The notes below the pieces were generated by a model, which ran no database searches, was not told the origin of the DNA, and saw nothing but the letters and a program-made list of their open reading frames with translations. A program made the translations under genes and the position numbers. 64,000 nt of DNA, from positions 1,612,001-1,676,000 of the forward strand of contig NZ_CP176502.1 in NCBI RefSeq assembly GCF_046267875.1, written 5' to 3'. How positions within the stretch are numbered: the first letter of the stretch is position 1; every line of letters begins with the position of its first letter. This document shows positions 43,315-53,098 of the stretch, piece by piece. This DNA is from Mannheimia glucosida. Lineage in GTDB: Bacteria > Pseudomonadota > Gammaproteobacteria > Enterobacterales > Pasteurellaceae.

Positions 43315-43636
43315 TGAATCCTCCAACAAAATAGCATTTTCTTCTCTAAGATGGTTGGATTTTGCAGTAAAATTTTATTGATGTCTAGTTCTTATTATGG
43401 GATCAAATGCTAGATTTGCTAGATTTATATTCTTTTTTATCTTAAAAGGTTGGGATTTTATAAAAATAAATCTATATATTTGTATTTTTTTGATTTTTAA
43501 ATCTATATTTTACACTTTTGCTGAAATTTAAAACTTTTTTGACGATAACAGGAATCAGGAAAATAAAAAACCATCAAACAATGGTTTTTTATAAAAAGAT
43601 TGTAAAAAAATCGATAAATTTAACCGCTTACAATGG
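43315..43636. promoter_or_regulatory. A+T-rich control region of ilvIH
   Basis: About 320 bases without a gene between ilvI and can, with long A and T tracts. In enterobacteria Lrp binds several sites in the equivalent region of ilvIH; lrp is present at 21851. I cannot place individual Lrp sites. The can terminator lies at 43565-43592 in the far part. No leader peptide rich in Leu, Val or Ile was evident. Confidence 0.4.
43565..43592 (-). terminator. can terminator
   Basis: Stem AAAAAACCAT/ATGGTTTTTT with a 6-base loop, ending in T when read leftwards. Confidence 0.8.
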
Positions 43637-44317
43637 CTAATTTTCATCGTTTAAAACTATTTTTTCGTTTGCTTCGGTTGTTATTTTAGCTATTGCATTA
43701 CGATAGGTAATTTCTAATGTTTCTCGGCTAGTAGCCATAACACCTTGGTCAATCAAGAAACCATCTGTAACATCGTATACCCAACCGTGTAGCGAGAGGG
43801 ATTTACCCTGTTCCCAAGCGGTTTTAATAATAGAGGACTGACCTAAATTATAAACTTGTTCTGCAACATTTAATCGGGTCAAGACATTTGATCGCTCTTC
43901 ATAGGGAAGTTTGCCTAGTAAATGGCTGTGTTTAAACCAGATATCACGAATATGTAACAACCAGTTATTAATTAAACCAAGTTCTTTTTGTGCAATTGCC
44001 GCATTGATACCACCACAATTAGTGTGACCACAGATAATAATATGCTCAATTTCTAATACATCTACCGCATATTGAACAACCGACAGACAATTAAGATCAG
44101 TGTGAATCACCATATTTGCTACATTTCGATGAACAAATAATTCTCCGGGGCCTAACCCTGTGAGTTTTTCAGCAGGCACACGACTATCGGAACAGCCAAT
44201 CCATAAATAGGTTGGCTTTTGATGTTCCGCTAATTCTTTAAAATAATCCGATTGTTCATCTTTCATCTTAGTTGCCCAGGCGTGATTATTGGCAAATAAG
44301 CGTTCAATTTTTTCCAT
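43637..44317 (-). CDS. can: Beta-class carbonic anhydrase
   Basis: 226 residues. Zinc ligands and catalytic dyad are visible: WIGCSDSRVPAEKL (Cys, with the Asp-Arg pair) and ICGHTNCGGINAAI (His and Cys). It makes bicarbonate for carboxylating enzymes such as PurK, which is present in this window. E. coli Can is the closest well-known relative. A single gene with its own terminator. Confidence 0.96.
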   Translation of the reverse strand: MEKIERLFANNHAWATKMKDEQSDYFKELAEHQKPTYLWIGCSDSRVPAEKLTGLGPGELFVHRNVANMVIHTDLNCLSVVQYAVDVLEIEHIIICGHTNCGGINAAIAQKELGLINNWLLHIRDIWFKHSHLLGKLPYEERSNVLTRLNVAEQVYNLGQSSIIKTAWEQGKSLSLHGWVYDVTDGFLIDQGVMATSRETLEITYRNAIAKITTEANEKIVLNDEN

Positions 44318-44385
44318 AAATTCTCCTTTTTAACACTAATCTTGATTATATGATTAAATTGAAAAGTCGGGTAGGTAAAAAATAA

Positions 44386-44411
44386 AAATGCCCTTAGTTT
44401 TAAGGGCATTT
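44386..44411 (-). terminator. Terminator of the ackA-pta operon
   Basis: Stem AAATGCCCTTA/TAAGGGCATTT with a 4-base loop; A tract on the left gives the T run on the transcript. Confidence 0.85.
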
Positions 44412-44431
44412 GGTTTCATTTTGGGAGGGAG

Positions 44432-46567
44432 TTATTGCGTTGCTTGAATCGCAGTTAATGCAATAGTATAAACGATATCGTCAACTAAAGCCCCACGGGA
44501 CAAGTCATTTACAGGTTTACGCATACCTTGTAACATTGGGCCGATAGAGACTAAATCTGCCGAACGTTGTACCGCTTTATAGGTGGTATTACCAGTATTT
44601 AAATCTGGGAAGACAAATACAGTTGCTTTACCTGCTACAGGTGAATTTGGTGCTTTTGAGCGGGCAACATCTTCCATAATTGCCGCATCATATTGTAATG
44701 GACCATCAATGATTAAATCTGGACGTTTTTCTTGGGCAATACGAGTTGCTTCTTTCACTTTTTCTACATCCGCACCTGAACCTGATGTACCGGTAGAGTA
44801 GGAGATCATTGCAACACGAGGGTCGATACCAAAGGCTTTGGCAGATTCTGCTGATTGAATAGCAATTTCCGCTAGCTGTTCTGCAGTTGGGTCAGGGTTT
44901 ACCGCACAGTCACCGTATACTAATACTTGATCAGGTAGTAGCATAAAGAAGATAGAAGATACAATAGAGCTTCCCGGTGCAGTTTTAATGATCTGCATTG
45001 GTGGGCGAATAGTGTTAGCGGTTGTGTGAACTGCGCCTGAGACTAAACCGTCCACTTCATTAGCTTCAAGCATCATTGTACCTAATACAACTGTATCTAA
45101 AAGTTGCTCACGAGCAACAACTTCAGTCATTCCTTTTGCTTTACGTAATTCAACTAAGCGATCAACATAATTTTCACGAATGCTCGCAGGGTCAATAATC
45201 GTTACGCCTTTACCTAATACCACGCCTTGTGCTTCAGCAACACGTTGTACGTCTGTTGGGTTGGCTAATAACACACATTCTGCAATGCCACGCTCAGCAC
45301 ATAATGCAGCCGCTTTCACAGTACGAGGCTCATCTCCTTCAGGTAAAACAATGCGTTTTTTCGCTTGACGGGCATACTCGGTTAATTGATAACGGAATGC
45401 TGCAGGTGATAAACGTCTTGCACGAGTAGCGGCTTTAGAAACCTCATCAATGAAACCTACATTAAATTTGCTTGCCATATATTCTTTAATTGCAGCAATA
45501 CGCTCTTTATCATCTACAGGCACTTCTAAGCTGAAGCTTTGTAGGCTTAATGCGGTTTGCCAAGTGTTACCTTCAATACGGAATACAGGCACACCGGTTT
45601 CAAATGCTTGTTGGCAAAGTTTTGCAATTGAGCTATCAATTTTATAACCACCGGTTAGTAAAATAGCACCAATTTCGATGCCATTCATTACCGCCAACGA
45701 TGCAGCAACTAACACTTCAGGACGATCCGCAGAGGTAACTAATAAACTACCTGCTTTAAAATGATCGACCATATTTGGTAAGTTACGCGCACAGAATGTC
45801 ACACCGCGAATCCGACGAGCCTTTATTTCGCCTTCATTAATAATTGAAGCGCCTAAATGTTTTGCAACATCAATTGCTCGTGTAGCAATAAGTTCTGCTT
45901 TCCAGCTAATACAGCCTAACAGCTTAATTGGACTTTTAGCAAAAAGATGCTCGACTTCTGAAGCATTATTATTTGAGTGCTGAAATGAATCAAAAATTTC
46001 AGTCAAATCTGGACGGGTTCTACCTGAATCATCTACTGGTGCATTGAATTTATTGATAATAACGCCCAGTAAATTTGGGTTGTTACGTCCACCAAATTGT
46101 GAAGCGGCAGCTTCAACTCGCTCTTTTAATTGAGCTGGTGTATCTGAGGCCGGTGCTGCAACTAATACAATTTCAGCATCAAGGGCTTGAGCCATTTCAT
46201 AGTTAATGCTGTTAGCGTATGAGTTTTTACGCGTTGGAATTAAACCTTCAACAATGACAATTTCATTATTTTTTGATAATTTTTGGTGGCGTTCTACCAC
46301 TTTTTCTAACAATACATCCGTTTGGTTTTGACCGATTAATGTTTCAGCTTCGCTTAACATAAACGGCTCACCAACCTCTGTTGTTTGTTCTGCTCTGATA
46401 ATCGTTGTTGAGCGGTCTAACGTATCTTCACCGCTGATAGGTTGAGAAATCGGTTTTAAAAATCCTACTTTAGAACCTTTTTGCTCCAAAGCATGTACTA
46501 AACCTAAGCTAACACTGGTTAAACCAACACCAGTTGAAATAGGGATAAGAATGATCGTTCTAGACAT
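44432..46567 (-). CDS. pta: Phosphate acetyltransferase
   Basis: 711 residues, the long type. The N-terminal P-loop-like domain (IILIPISTGVGLTSVSLGLV) and the middle DRTGG domain are regulatory; the C-terminal half (from about 390: KRIVLPEGDEPRTVKAAALC, then YSTGTSGSGADVEKVKEATR) is the catalytic PTA domain. It exchanges acetyl-CoA with acetyl phosphate; with AckA it makes acetate and ATP. It lies 51 bases behind ackA in one operon. Confidence 0.97.
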   Translation of the reverse strand: MSRTIILIPISTGVGLTSVSLGLVHALEQKGSKVGFLKPISQPISGEDTLDRSTTIIRAEQTTEVGEPFMLSEAETLIGQNQTDVLLEKVVERHQKLSKNNEIVIVEGLIPTRKNSYANSINYEMAQALDAEIVLVAAPASDTPAQLKERVEAAASQFGGRNNPNLLGVIINKFNAPVDDSGRTRPDLTEIFDSFQHSNNNASEVEHLFAKSPIKLLGCISWKAELIATRAIDVAKHLGASIINEGEIKARRIRGVTFCARNLPNMVDHFKAGSLLVTSADRPEVLVAASLAVMNGIEIGAILLTGGYKIDSSIAKLCQQAFETGVPVFRIEGNTWQTALSLQSFSLEVPVDDKERIAAIKEYMASKFNVGFIDEVSKAATRARRLSPAAFRYQLTEYARQAKKRIVLPEGDEPRTVKAAALCAERGIAECVLLANPTDVQRVAEAQGVVLGKGVTIIDPASIRENYVDRLVELRKAKGMTEVVAREQLLDTVVLGTMMLEANEVDGLVSGAVHTTANTIRPPMQIIKTAPGSSIVSSIFFMLLPDQVLVYGDCAVNPDPTAEQLAEIAIQSAESAKAFGIDPRVAMISYSTGTSGSGADVEKVKEATRIAQEKRPDLIIDGPLQYDAAIMEDVARSKAPNSPVAGKATVFVFPDLNTGNTTYKAVQRSADLVSIGPMLQGMRKPVNDLSRGALVDDIVYTIALTAIQATQ

Positions 46568-46618
46568 AATATTTCCAAATTAAAAGAAAGTGAAAGGGCA
46601 GAATATCTGCCCCTATGA

Positions 46619-47827
46619 TTATAATGCTAATTTAGCGGTATCTTGTGCAATCACGAGTTCTTCATTAGTTGGGATAACAACAGCTTTAAATGTTGACTCG
46701 TCCGCTGTAATGACTCCATCTTTACCAAAACGGGCAGCAAGGTTACGCTCTTGATCTAACTTAATGCCAAATAATTTTAAGTGATTTAAGGTTAATTCAC
46801 GTACTAAGCCTGAATTTTCACCGATACCACCTGTAAATGCGATAGCATCTAAGTGGTCATCGCCTAAAATTGCCATATATGAACCAATATATTTAGCTAA
46901 ACGATAGCTATATACATCTAAAGCACGTTTTGCTTCCGGTTTTGATACGTCATTGTAATTATCTTCCGCATAACGACAGTCACTAGTTACGCCAGTTAAA
47001 CCTAAAAGACCAGATTTTTTTACTAGAGTAGTATCAATTTCGTCCATTGACATACCTAAGTTATTGTATAAGAAAGAGATAATCGCAGGGTCTAAGTCAC
47101 CAGAGCGAGTACCCATTACTAAACCTTCTAATGGAGTTAAACCCATTGAGGTATCAATGCATTTACCATTGCGTACAACAGAAACAGAACCACCGTTACC
47201 TAAGTGGCAAATAATGGCATTGGTTTGCTCAACAGACTTACCTGCTAATTCTGCAACTTGTGAGGTGATATAGAAGTGGCTTGTGCCATGGAAACCGTAG
47301 CGACGAATACCATTTTCTTTATAGAATGTATATGGAAGTGCATATAAGAATGCGTGTTCCGGCATTGTCTGATGGAATGCAGTGTCAAATACAGCTACGT
47401 TTTTGTCTTTTAATTCAGGGAAAATGCGGAATGCTTCTTTAATACCAATTAAATGCGCAGGGTTGTGTAATGGTGCAAATTGCGTTGCATCTTCAATACC
47501 TTTAATCACTTCATCGGTAATTACAACTGATGAGGTGAATTTTTCACCGCCATGAACAATACGATGACCAATCGCGCCGATACCTGCTTTTAATTCGTCA
47601 GATAACAATTTTTCAGCAATAAAGGTAAGTGCTTCACTATGTGCTGCACCTGCACCTAAATCGGCATTACCTTTCTCCCCGTTTAACTTCCATTTGATAC
47701 GTGCATCTTCTAAATGAAAAGCTTCAGCAAGTCCAGATAATTTTTCATCACCTGTTTTAGGATCTAAGATAGCAAATTTAAGAGATGAACTACCGCAGTT
47801 AAGGATTAAGATTAAGTTTTTAGACAT
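46619..47827 (-). CDS. ackA: Acetate kinase
   Basis: 402 residues. LILNCGSSSLKFAI, the GHRIVHGGEKF signature, FDTAFHQTMP and CHLGNGGSVS are the ASKHA kinase motifs. The start is the ATG at 47827 behind AAGGTAA; a TTG two codons earlier is also in frame. It converts acetyl phosphate and ADP to acetate and ATP, the main overflow route in this family. First gene of ackA-pta. Confidence 0.97.
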   Translation of the reverse strand: MSKNLILILNCGSSSLKFAILDPKTGDEKLSGLAEAFHLEDARIKWKLNGEKGNADLGAGAAHSEALTFIAEKLLSDELKAGIGAIGHRIVHGGEKFTSSVVITDEVIKGIEDATQFAPLHNPAHLIGIKEAFRIFPELKDKNVAVFDTAFHQTMPEHAFLYALPYTFYKENGIRRYGFHGTSHFYITSQVAELAGKSVEQTNAIICHLGNGGSVSVVRNGKCIDTSMGLTPLEGLVMGTRSGDLDPAIISFLYNNLGMSMDEIDTTLVKKSGLLGLTGVTSDCRYAEDNYNDVSKPEAKRALDVYSYRLAKYIGSYMAILGDDHLDAIAFTGGIGENSGLVRELTLNHLKLFGIKLDQERNLAARFGKDGVITADESTFKAVVIPTNEELVIAQDTAKLAL

Positions 47828-47889
47828 GGTCAAATTACCTTATTTTATGAAATGAGTTTGAAGAAAATACTATTTTTATTGGTGTATTT

Positions 47890-47910
47890 AAGGTGTAAAG
47901 GATACACCTT
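47890..47910. promoter_or_regulatory. Inverted repeat in the ackA-cpdB divergent region
   Basis: AAGGTGTA and TACACCTT flank five bases. It lies about 63 bases before ackA and could be an operator or a leader hairpin. No known consensus recognised. Confidence 0.35.
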
Positions 47911-48067
47911 TCAGCTCTTAAAATAAATGCTTGAACTCAAAGAAAGATAAAAATGTGTTTAAAATTTGATATAACAAGCTATAAATGTGAAAAAATATGG
48001 CGAACAAGCGGTTATTTTTCTAAAATATTTTACAATTTACCCTTTCATTTCATTAAGGAGATATTTT

Positions 48068-50044
48068 ATGTTAAATAGAAGAAAATTTATCCAGCTTGGT
48101 GCAACTGCAATGCTTGTATTGGGGACACAACCGTCTGCATTTGCACAAACAGCCAAAAATAAAGCTGGCTTGCGTGTCATCGCCACTACGGATATTCACG
48201 GTTTCTTAACTGATTTTGATTATTACAAAGATGCTCCAACAGAAAAGTTTGGTTTTACCCGTACGGCAAGCCTAATTAAACAAGCTAGAGCAGAAGTTAA
48301 AAACAGTGTGTTAGTCGATAATGGTGACTTAATTCAAGGTAATCCTATTTCTGACTACCAGTCAACCAAAGGTGCAAAAGAGGGCAAACCTGAACCTTCG
48401 ATTATGGCATTAAATGCGATGCAATATGAAGTTGGAACGCTGGGAAATCATGAATTTAACTACGGTTTAAGCTATTTAGATAATGCTATTAAGCAAGCAA
48501 AATTCCCTATTGTTAATGCAAACATTGTGAAGCCAGGGACAGATGAACCATTCTTTACACCTTATGTTATTCAACAAAAAGAAATTTTTGATGAAAAAGG
48601 TAACAAACACACACTTAAGATTGGTTATATCGGTTTTGTACCGCCACAAGTGATGATTTGGGATAAAGCTAATCTTGAGAGAAAAGTTGAAGCCCGAGAT
48701 ATTGTGAAAACCGCACAAAAATATGTGCCTATAGTTAAAAAAGAAGGGGCAGATATTGTCGTTGCATTAGCACATACCGGCCCGTCTGACGAACCTTATA
48801 AAGAAGGTGCTGAAAACTGTGCATTCTATCTTGCCGATGTAAAAGGCATTGATGCGGTTATTTTCGGGCATTCACATCGCCTGTTCCCAAATAAAGAATT
48901 TGCAAATTCGCCAAATGCCGATATTGCAAAAGGAACAATGAAAGGCGTACCGGAAAGTATGGCAGGCTACTGGGGGAATAACATCAGTGTGATTGATTTA
49001 AGCTTGGCCGAAAACAATGGTAAATGGGGCGTTGTGGACGGTAGAGCAGAGTTGCGTCCAATTTATAATACGGAAGAGAAAAAAGCAACCGTTGAGAACC
49101 ACCCTGAAATCGTTGCATTATTAAAAGAAACCCATGAAGCAACCCGTCAATTTGTGTCTCAACCTATCGGTAAAGCAACTGATAATATGTATAGTTACCT
49201 TGCGTTAGTTCAAGATGACCCTACCATTCAAATTGTGAACCAAGCTCAAAAAGCGTATGTAGAAAATGTGGTAAAAGGCTTGCCGGAGCTTGCAGGATTA
49301 CCAATTCTAAGTGCCGGAGCACCGTTTAAAGCCGGTGGACGTAAAAATGACCCGACAGGCTATACCGAAGTCGATAAAGGCGAATTAACTTTCCGCAATG
49401 CGGCAGACTTATACCTTTACCCAAATACCTTAGTGGTGGTTAAAGCAACAGGGGCAGAATTAAAAGAGTGGTTAGAGTGCAGTGCCGGAATGTTCAAACA
49501 AATTGATGTTGCTTCGGATAAACCTCAATATTTATTAGACTGGACAGGTTTCCGGACCTATAACTACGATGTGATTGATGGTGTGAATTATCAGTTTGAT
49601 TTAACCCAACCGGCTCGTTATGATGGTGAATGCAAATTAATTAACCCTAATTCGCATCGTGTTGTGAATTTGACTTTTGAGGGTAAACCTGTTGATCCTA
49701 AACAAGAGTTTTTAATTGCGACCAATAATTATCGTGCTTATGGTGGTAAATTCCCGGGAACAGGCGATAAACACATTGTGTTCGCCGCACCGGACGAAAA
49801 CCGCCAAGTGTTAGCGAATTATATTACCACCGAAAGTAAAGCTCACGGGCAGGTAAGTCCGAAAGCGGATAACAACTGGCGTATTGCACCAATTAGCTCA
49901 AATGCAAAACTGGATATTCGTTTTGAAACCTCTCCAACAGATAAAGCTAAAGCCTTCATTAAGGAAAATGCACAATATCCGATGGAGTATATCGAAAACG
50001 ATGAAACCGGCTTTGCGGTTTACCGTATTGATTTAACCAAATAA
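48068..50044 (+). CDS. cpdB: 2',3'-cyclic-nucleotide 2'-phosphodiesterase / 3'-nucleotidase
   Basis: 658 residues, periplasmic. The calcineurin-like metal motifs are ATTDIHGFLTDFDYYKD, DNGDLIQGNP, GNHEFNYG and FGHSHRLFP in the N-terminal half; the C-terminal half is the 5'-nucleotidase substrate domain. It turns external 2',3'-cyclic nucleotides and 3'-nucleotides into nucleosides. I start at 48068 (MLNRRKFIQLG) behind TAAGGAG. The signal region carries RRKF before a hydrophobic stretch and an AFA cleavage site, so Tat export is possible, unlike the Sec signal of E. coli CpdB. Confidence 0.94.
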   Translation: MLNRRKFIQLGATAMLVLGTQPSAFAQTAKNKAGLRVIATTDIHGFLTDFDYYKDAPTEKFGFTRTASLIKQARAEVKNSVLVDNGDLIQGNPISDYQSTKGAKEGKPEPSIMALNAMQYEVGTLGNHEFNYGLSYLDNAIKQAKFPIVNANIVKPGTDEPFFTPYVIQQKEIFDEKGNKHTLKIGYIGFVPPQVMIWDKANLERKVEARDIVKTAQKYVPIVKKEGADIVVALAHTGPSDEPYKEGAENCAFYLADVKGIDAVIFGHSHRLFPNKEFANSPNADIAKGTMKGVPESMAGYWGNNISVIDLSLAENNGKWGVVDGRAELRPIYNTEEKKATVENHPEIVALLKETHEATRQFVSQPIGKATDNMYSYLALVQDDPTIQIVNQAQKAYVENVVKGLPELAGLPILSAGAPFKAGGRKNDPTGYTEVDKGELTFRNAADLYLYPNTLVVVKATGAELKEWLECSAGMFKQIDVASDKPQYLLDWTGFRTYNYDVIDGVNYQFDLTQPARYDGECKLINPNSHRVVNLTFEGKPVDPKQEFLIATNNYRAYGGKFPGTGDKHIVFAAPDENRQVLANYITTESKAHGQVSPKADNNWRIAPISSNAKLDIRFETSPTDKAKAFIKENAQYPMEYIENDETGFAVYRIDLTK

Positions 50045-50056
50045 TCAGAGCTAAAT

Positions 50057-50102
50057 ACAAGCGGTCTAATTTGCAAAAAAATTAACAAATTTGACCGCTT
50101 GT
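50057..50102. terminator. Uptake-sequence hairpin between cpdB and nadV
   Basis: Facing uptake words with 17-base arms and one mismatch, in the gap between converging genes. Confidence 0.6.
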
Positions 50103-50116
50103 TTCATTCCATTTTT

Positions 50117-51595
50117 CTAAAATTGTTGTGCTATATTTTGCCGAATTTCATCAAAATTGGTCGATTTGACTAAATTACCATTTTCAAAAACCACCTCTAA
50201 AAGATCATCTGAAAAATCATCCAGTGCGGTTAGCTCGTCAACATAATGATCATAAGAGATTACTTTTACTCGCCCTTTTTGCGATTTTTTTAAGCCGTTA
50301 TCGGTTTTAGGGGCTTTGAAAATCGCCTTTTCGACACCGTTAATTGTAATTGAAGTCGCTTTGATTGCAAAACCCAGTGTATCACGAGTATTGCGTTGAT
50401 AAGTTTGAGCCCCAACGCCAAACACAATATTGCTGGAAGCAAAACCTTTTGCCGTTAAGCCCTCTAAAATCCGTATCATTTTATCATAAGTGACGCCGTC
50501 ACCATAAATTGCCCCAATATGCGGATTAAGCACTTTATAACCTTTTTGGTTGATACTACCACCAAAAATATCCCACAAACACTCAATTAGACCTTTGCGT
50601 TCGTGCTCAACGGGGGAAGAACTGTCACCGCAAATAATTGCAAAAAAATCACCGCTATCAGGGCGGATAACCAGTTTAGCTGATTCCGGTCGAGCTAAAA
50701 TTTCTTGTTTTAATAATGGTAAATTAACAGTGATGTTATGCCAGAAATCGGTTGTATCTGCCACAATAGATAGCATATTGTTTGGATATTTTGCCATTAA
50801 ATAACGGAAAGTCGGCAGCTCATCAACACCGTGTGAACTCATCACCGAATGTTCTGATGCCGGAATAGATGTACCGATTAAATGTTGAGAACCATAATAG
50901 GCTGTCACGAATGAAATTGCAGGAATGGTATCTGTGCCTAAAAATGAGGTTAGATGTCCAGCGCCGGAGCTTTCTGCTGATTCTAAGGAACTCATTCCAC
51001 GCATAGAGAAATCGTGTGACTGGAAGGGTAGATGGCTATTATCATCACAGGTTTGCTCTGAAAATTCGGCTAAAGCTTTACGATAAGCAAATGCAATAGA
51101 GGCCGATGTAATCGGCTGCCATAATGACACATTAATCAGGGTTTCCAAATAATTAGTCAGCCAAAAAAAGCTTGAGTGAGTGTTTTCAATTGTCATTAAA
51201 GGAACTTTCACTGCAACAGATTTTCCTTCTGGAATAGCTTTAATTCTGATAGGTAAGTAACCGAGCTGATGCAATTGTGCAATATGTTCGCCAGAGTCCT
51301 CAATATTCAATGTGTCAGAAATAAATTGAGTATATTCAGAAACAACGTCATGTTGTGAGCGAGAAAAAAAATTATCGTTAAAATAATGAATCAAGTATTT
51401 TAAAATAAATGCCTGAAAACCAAATGATACAACACGCGCAACAAATGGAGCATAAATATTACTACGAGGTGTGAATGTACTATATAAAAACTGAGAACCT
51501 TCAGGATATTGAATTCGATGTGAAGTTTTATAAAAATCACATAATAATGATGGTATTGCAGTTGAGTTAATTTTTTTACCTAAAATACTATCCAT
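50117..51595 (-). CDS. nadV: Nicotinamide phosphoribosyltransferase
   Basis: 492 residues, the NAMPT/NadV family making NMN from nicotinamide and PRPP. The SEHSVMSSHG segment holds the catalytic His, and the phosphoribosyl-binding region reads VIRPDSGDFFAII. Genes of this type allow some Pasteurellaceae to grow without external NAD. It stands alone, without the prs gene with which nadV is often paired. It is A+T-rich and has a long A+T-rich upstream region with several short palindromes, which may signal separate acquisition or regulation. Confidence 0.95.
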   Translation of the reverse strand: MDSILGKKINSTAIPSLLCDFYKTSHRIQYPEGSQFLYSTFTPRSNIYAPFVARVVSFGFQAFILKYLIHYFNDNFFSRSQHDVVSEYTQFISDTLNIEDSGEHIAQLHQLGYLPIRIKAIPEGKSVAVKVPLMTIENTHSSFFWLTNYLETLINVSLWQPITSASIAFAYRKALAEFSEQTCDDNSHLPFQSHDFSMRGMSSLESAESSGAGHLTSFLGTDTIPAISFVTAYYGSQHLIGTSIPASEHSVMSSHGVDELPTFRYLMAKYPNNMLSIVADTTDFWHNITVNLPLLKQEILARPESAKLVIRPDSGDFFAIICGDSSSPVEHERKGLIECLWDIFGGSINQKGYKVLNPHIGAIYGDGVTYDKMIRILEGLTAKGFASSNIVFGVGAQTYQRNTRDTLGFAIKATSITINGVEKAIFKAPKTDNGLKKSQKGRVKVISYDHYVDELTALDDFSDDLLEVVFENGNLVKSTNFDEIRQNIAQQF

Positions 51596-51948
51596 TTTCT
51601 TAAAGTCCTTATTTAACTTTTAAGGCTAAAGATTATCATAATTCATTATGACATGAAAAGTATTTATTACAAAACGAGTGTATTTACATAATAACTCATA
51701 GATTATGTTGTTACATAGATGTGATGGTGTTTCAATAATACCGCTGATTGATAAAAATAAACAAATCCTTATAAATCAATGACTTACATCATTAATTTTC
51801 GCATAACGTATATTATGTTAAATAGATAGTTAAAATAACACATTTAATTAAATCTTTTCGTGTTCCTCTCCTCCTTTATTAAAAAAAGAAAACGGTCAGA
51901 GATTGGTAAAATCTATACCTAATATGACCGCTTGTGAATACAAAAAAA
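51596..51948. promoter_or_regulatory. A+T-rich region upstream of nadV with short palindromes
   Basis: About 350 bases without a supported gene. It holds TCATAAT-TC-ATTATGA (51636-51651), 41 bases before nadV, and ACATAAT/ATTATGT arms at 51686-51692 and 51702-51708, both possible operators. A terminator for metB lies at 51893-51930. A purine-rich AAGGAGGAGAGG on the minus strand (near 51868-51880) looks like a ribosome site but no start codon lies at a workable distance. Confidence 0.45.
51881..51930 (-). terminator. metB terminator
   Basis: An imperfect stem based on CGGTCA/TGACCG (51893-51898 and 51925-51930) with an inner ATTAGGTA/TTACCAAT pairing, followed on the minus strand by a long T run. 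Its outer part is a partial uptake word. Confidence 0.65.
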
Positions 51949-53082
51949 TTACTTCAACTGTTTAAAGGCTTGCAGTAAATCAGCTTTAATATCTTCAACG
52001 TGTTCTAAACCAACAGAAAAGCGCAGTAAATTATTCGTAATGCCTCGAGCGATACGTTCTGCTTCCGGAATATCCATATGGGTTTGTGTTGCAGGATAAG
52101 TAATAAAACTTTCTGCACCGCCTAAGCTTTCTGCAAAGGTAATCAATTTAATTGCTTTGAGGAATTTCGGCACCCACTCTTCTTTTTGTAAACGGAAAGA
52201 TAACATACCGCTTTTACCTGAATATAACACGCTGTCAATTTCCGGCTGCTCAACCAAGAATTTCGCCAACTCTGTGGCATTAGATTGATGACGCTCCATT
52301 CTTAACGCCAAGGTTTTCATACCACGCACCGCAAGGTAAGAATCAAATGGTGAAAGCACAGCACCGGCACAGTTCTGGAAATAGAATAAACGCTCAGTCA
52401 AGTTCTGCCCGTTGACTTTAGTGGCTTCAGAATCTTTTGCAACAATTAAGCCGGCTAACACATCATTATGCCCCGAAAGATACTTGGTCGCACTGTGAAT
52501 AACAATATCAGCTCCGTGTTCAATCGGACGGAATAACGCCGGTGTCAAGAACGTATTATCCACAATCAGCATTAAATTGTATTTTTTAGCAATTTTAGCA
52601 ATAGCGGCAACGTCGCACTCCTCCATCAATGGATTTGACGGTGTTTCTACGAAAATCGCCTTAGTATTCGGTGTAATAGCTGCTTCAATTGCCGCTAAAT
52701 CCGCAGTATTAACATAAACTGGCTTTAATGTACCGTGATTTTTGTGGCTAAAATCAAACAAACGGTAAGAACCGCCGTAAACATCGCTGGAAATAATCCA
52801 TTCATCGGGGGCTTTAAATAATGACATCACTAGCTGAATCGCTGCCATTCCAGATGCCATCGCAAAACCGGCATCACCACCTTCTAAATCCGCAATCCCC
52901 TGCTCTAATACGGCTCGAGTTGGGTTTTTGGTACGGGTGTAATCCCAGCCGGTAGATTCACCTAAGCCATCACGCCCGTAAGCAGTTGATAAAATAATCG
53001 GCATTGCCACCGCCCCTGTACGAGGATCAGTTCTGTTACCAATTTGCACTAATGTCGTTTCAATATTATTGAATTTTGTCAT
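51949..53082 (-). CDS. metB: Cystathionine gamma-synthase, MetI type
   Basis: A 377-residue PLP enzyme joining an activated homoserine with cysteine in methionine synthesis. The PLP lysine is in HSATKYLSGHND; DYTRTKNPTR and VETPSNPLM are typical of the trans-sulfuration family. By eye it is much closer to Bacillus MetI (FRLQKEEW, FAESLGGAESFITYPATQTH are nearly identical) than to E. coli MetB. It lies 16 bases behind dapB and is probably co-transcribed. Whether it uses O-succinyl- or O-acetylhomoserine cannot be told here. Confidence 0.9.
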   Translation of the reverse strand: MTKFNNIETTLVQIGNRTDPRTGAVAMPIILSTAYGRDGLGESTGWDYTRTKNPTRAVLEQGIADLEGGDAGFAMASGMAAIQLVMSLFKAPDEWIISSDVYGGSYRLFDFSHKNHGTLKPVYVNTADLAAIEAAITPNTKAIFVETPSNPLMEECDVAAIAKIAKKYNLMLIVDNTFLTPALFRPIEHGADIVIHSATKYLSGHNDVLAGLIVAKDSEATKVNGQNLTERLFYFQNCAGAVLSPFDSYLAVRGMKTLALRMERHQSNATELAKFLVEQPEIDSVLYSGKSGMLSFRLQKEEWVPKFLKAIKLITFAESLGGAESFITYPATQTHMDIPEAERIARGITNNLLRFSVGLEHVEDIKADLLQAFKQLK

Positions 53083-53098
53083 TGTTATTATCCTTCAA

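Noticed and set aside
51781..51880. A 19-codon frame (minus strand, from 51843) near an AAGGAGGAGAGG sequence upstream of nadV
   Set aside because: The ribosome-site-like sequence is too far (over 20 bases) from the ATG and the peptide is not recognisable.
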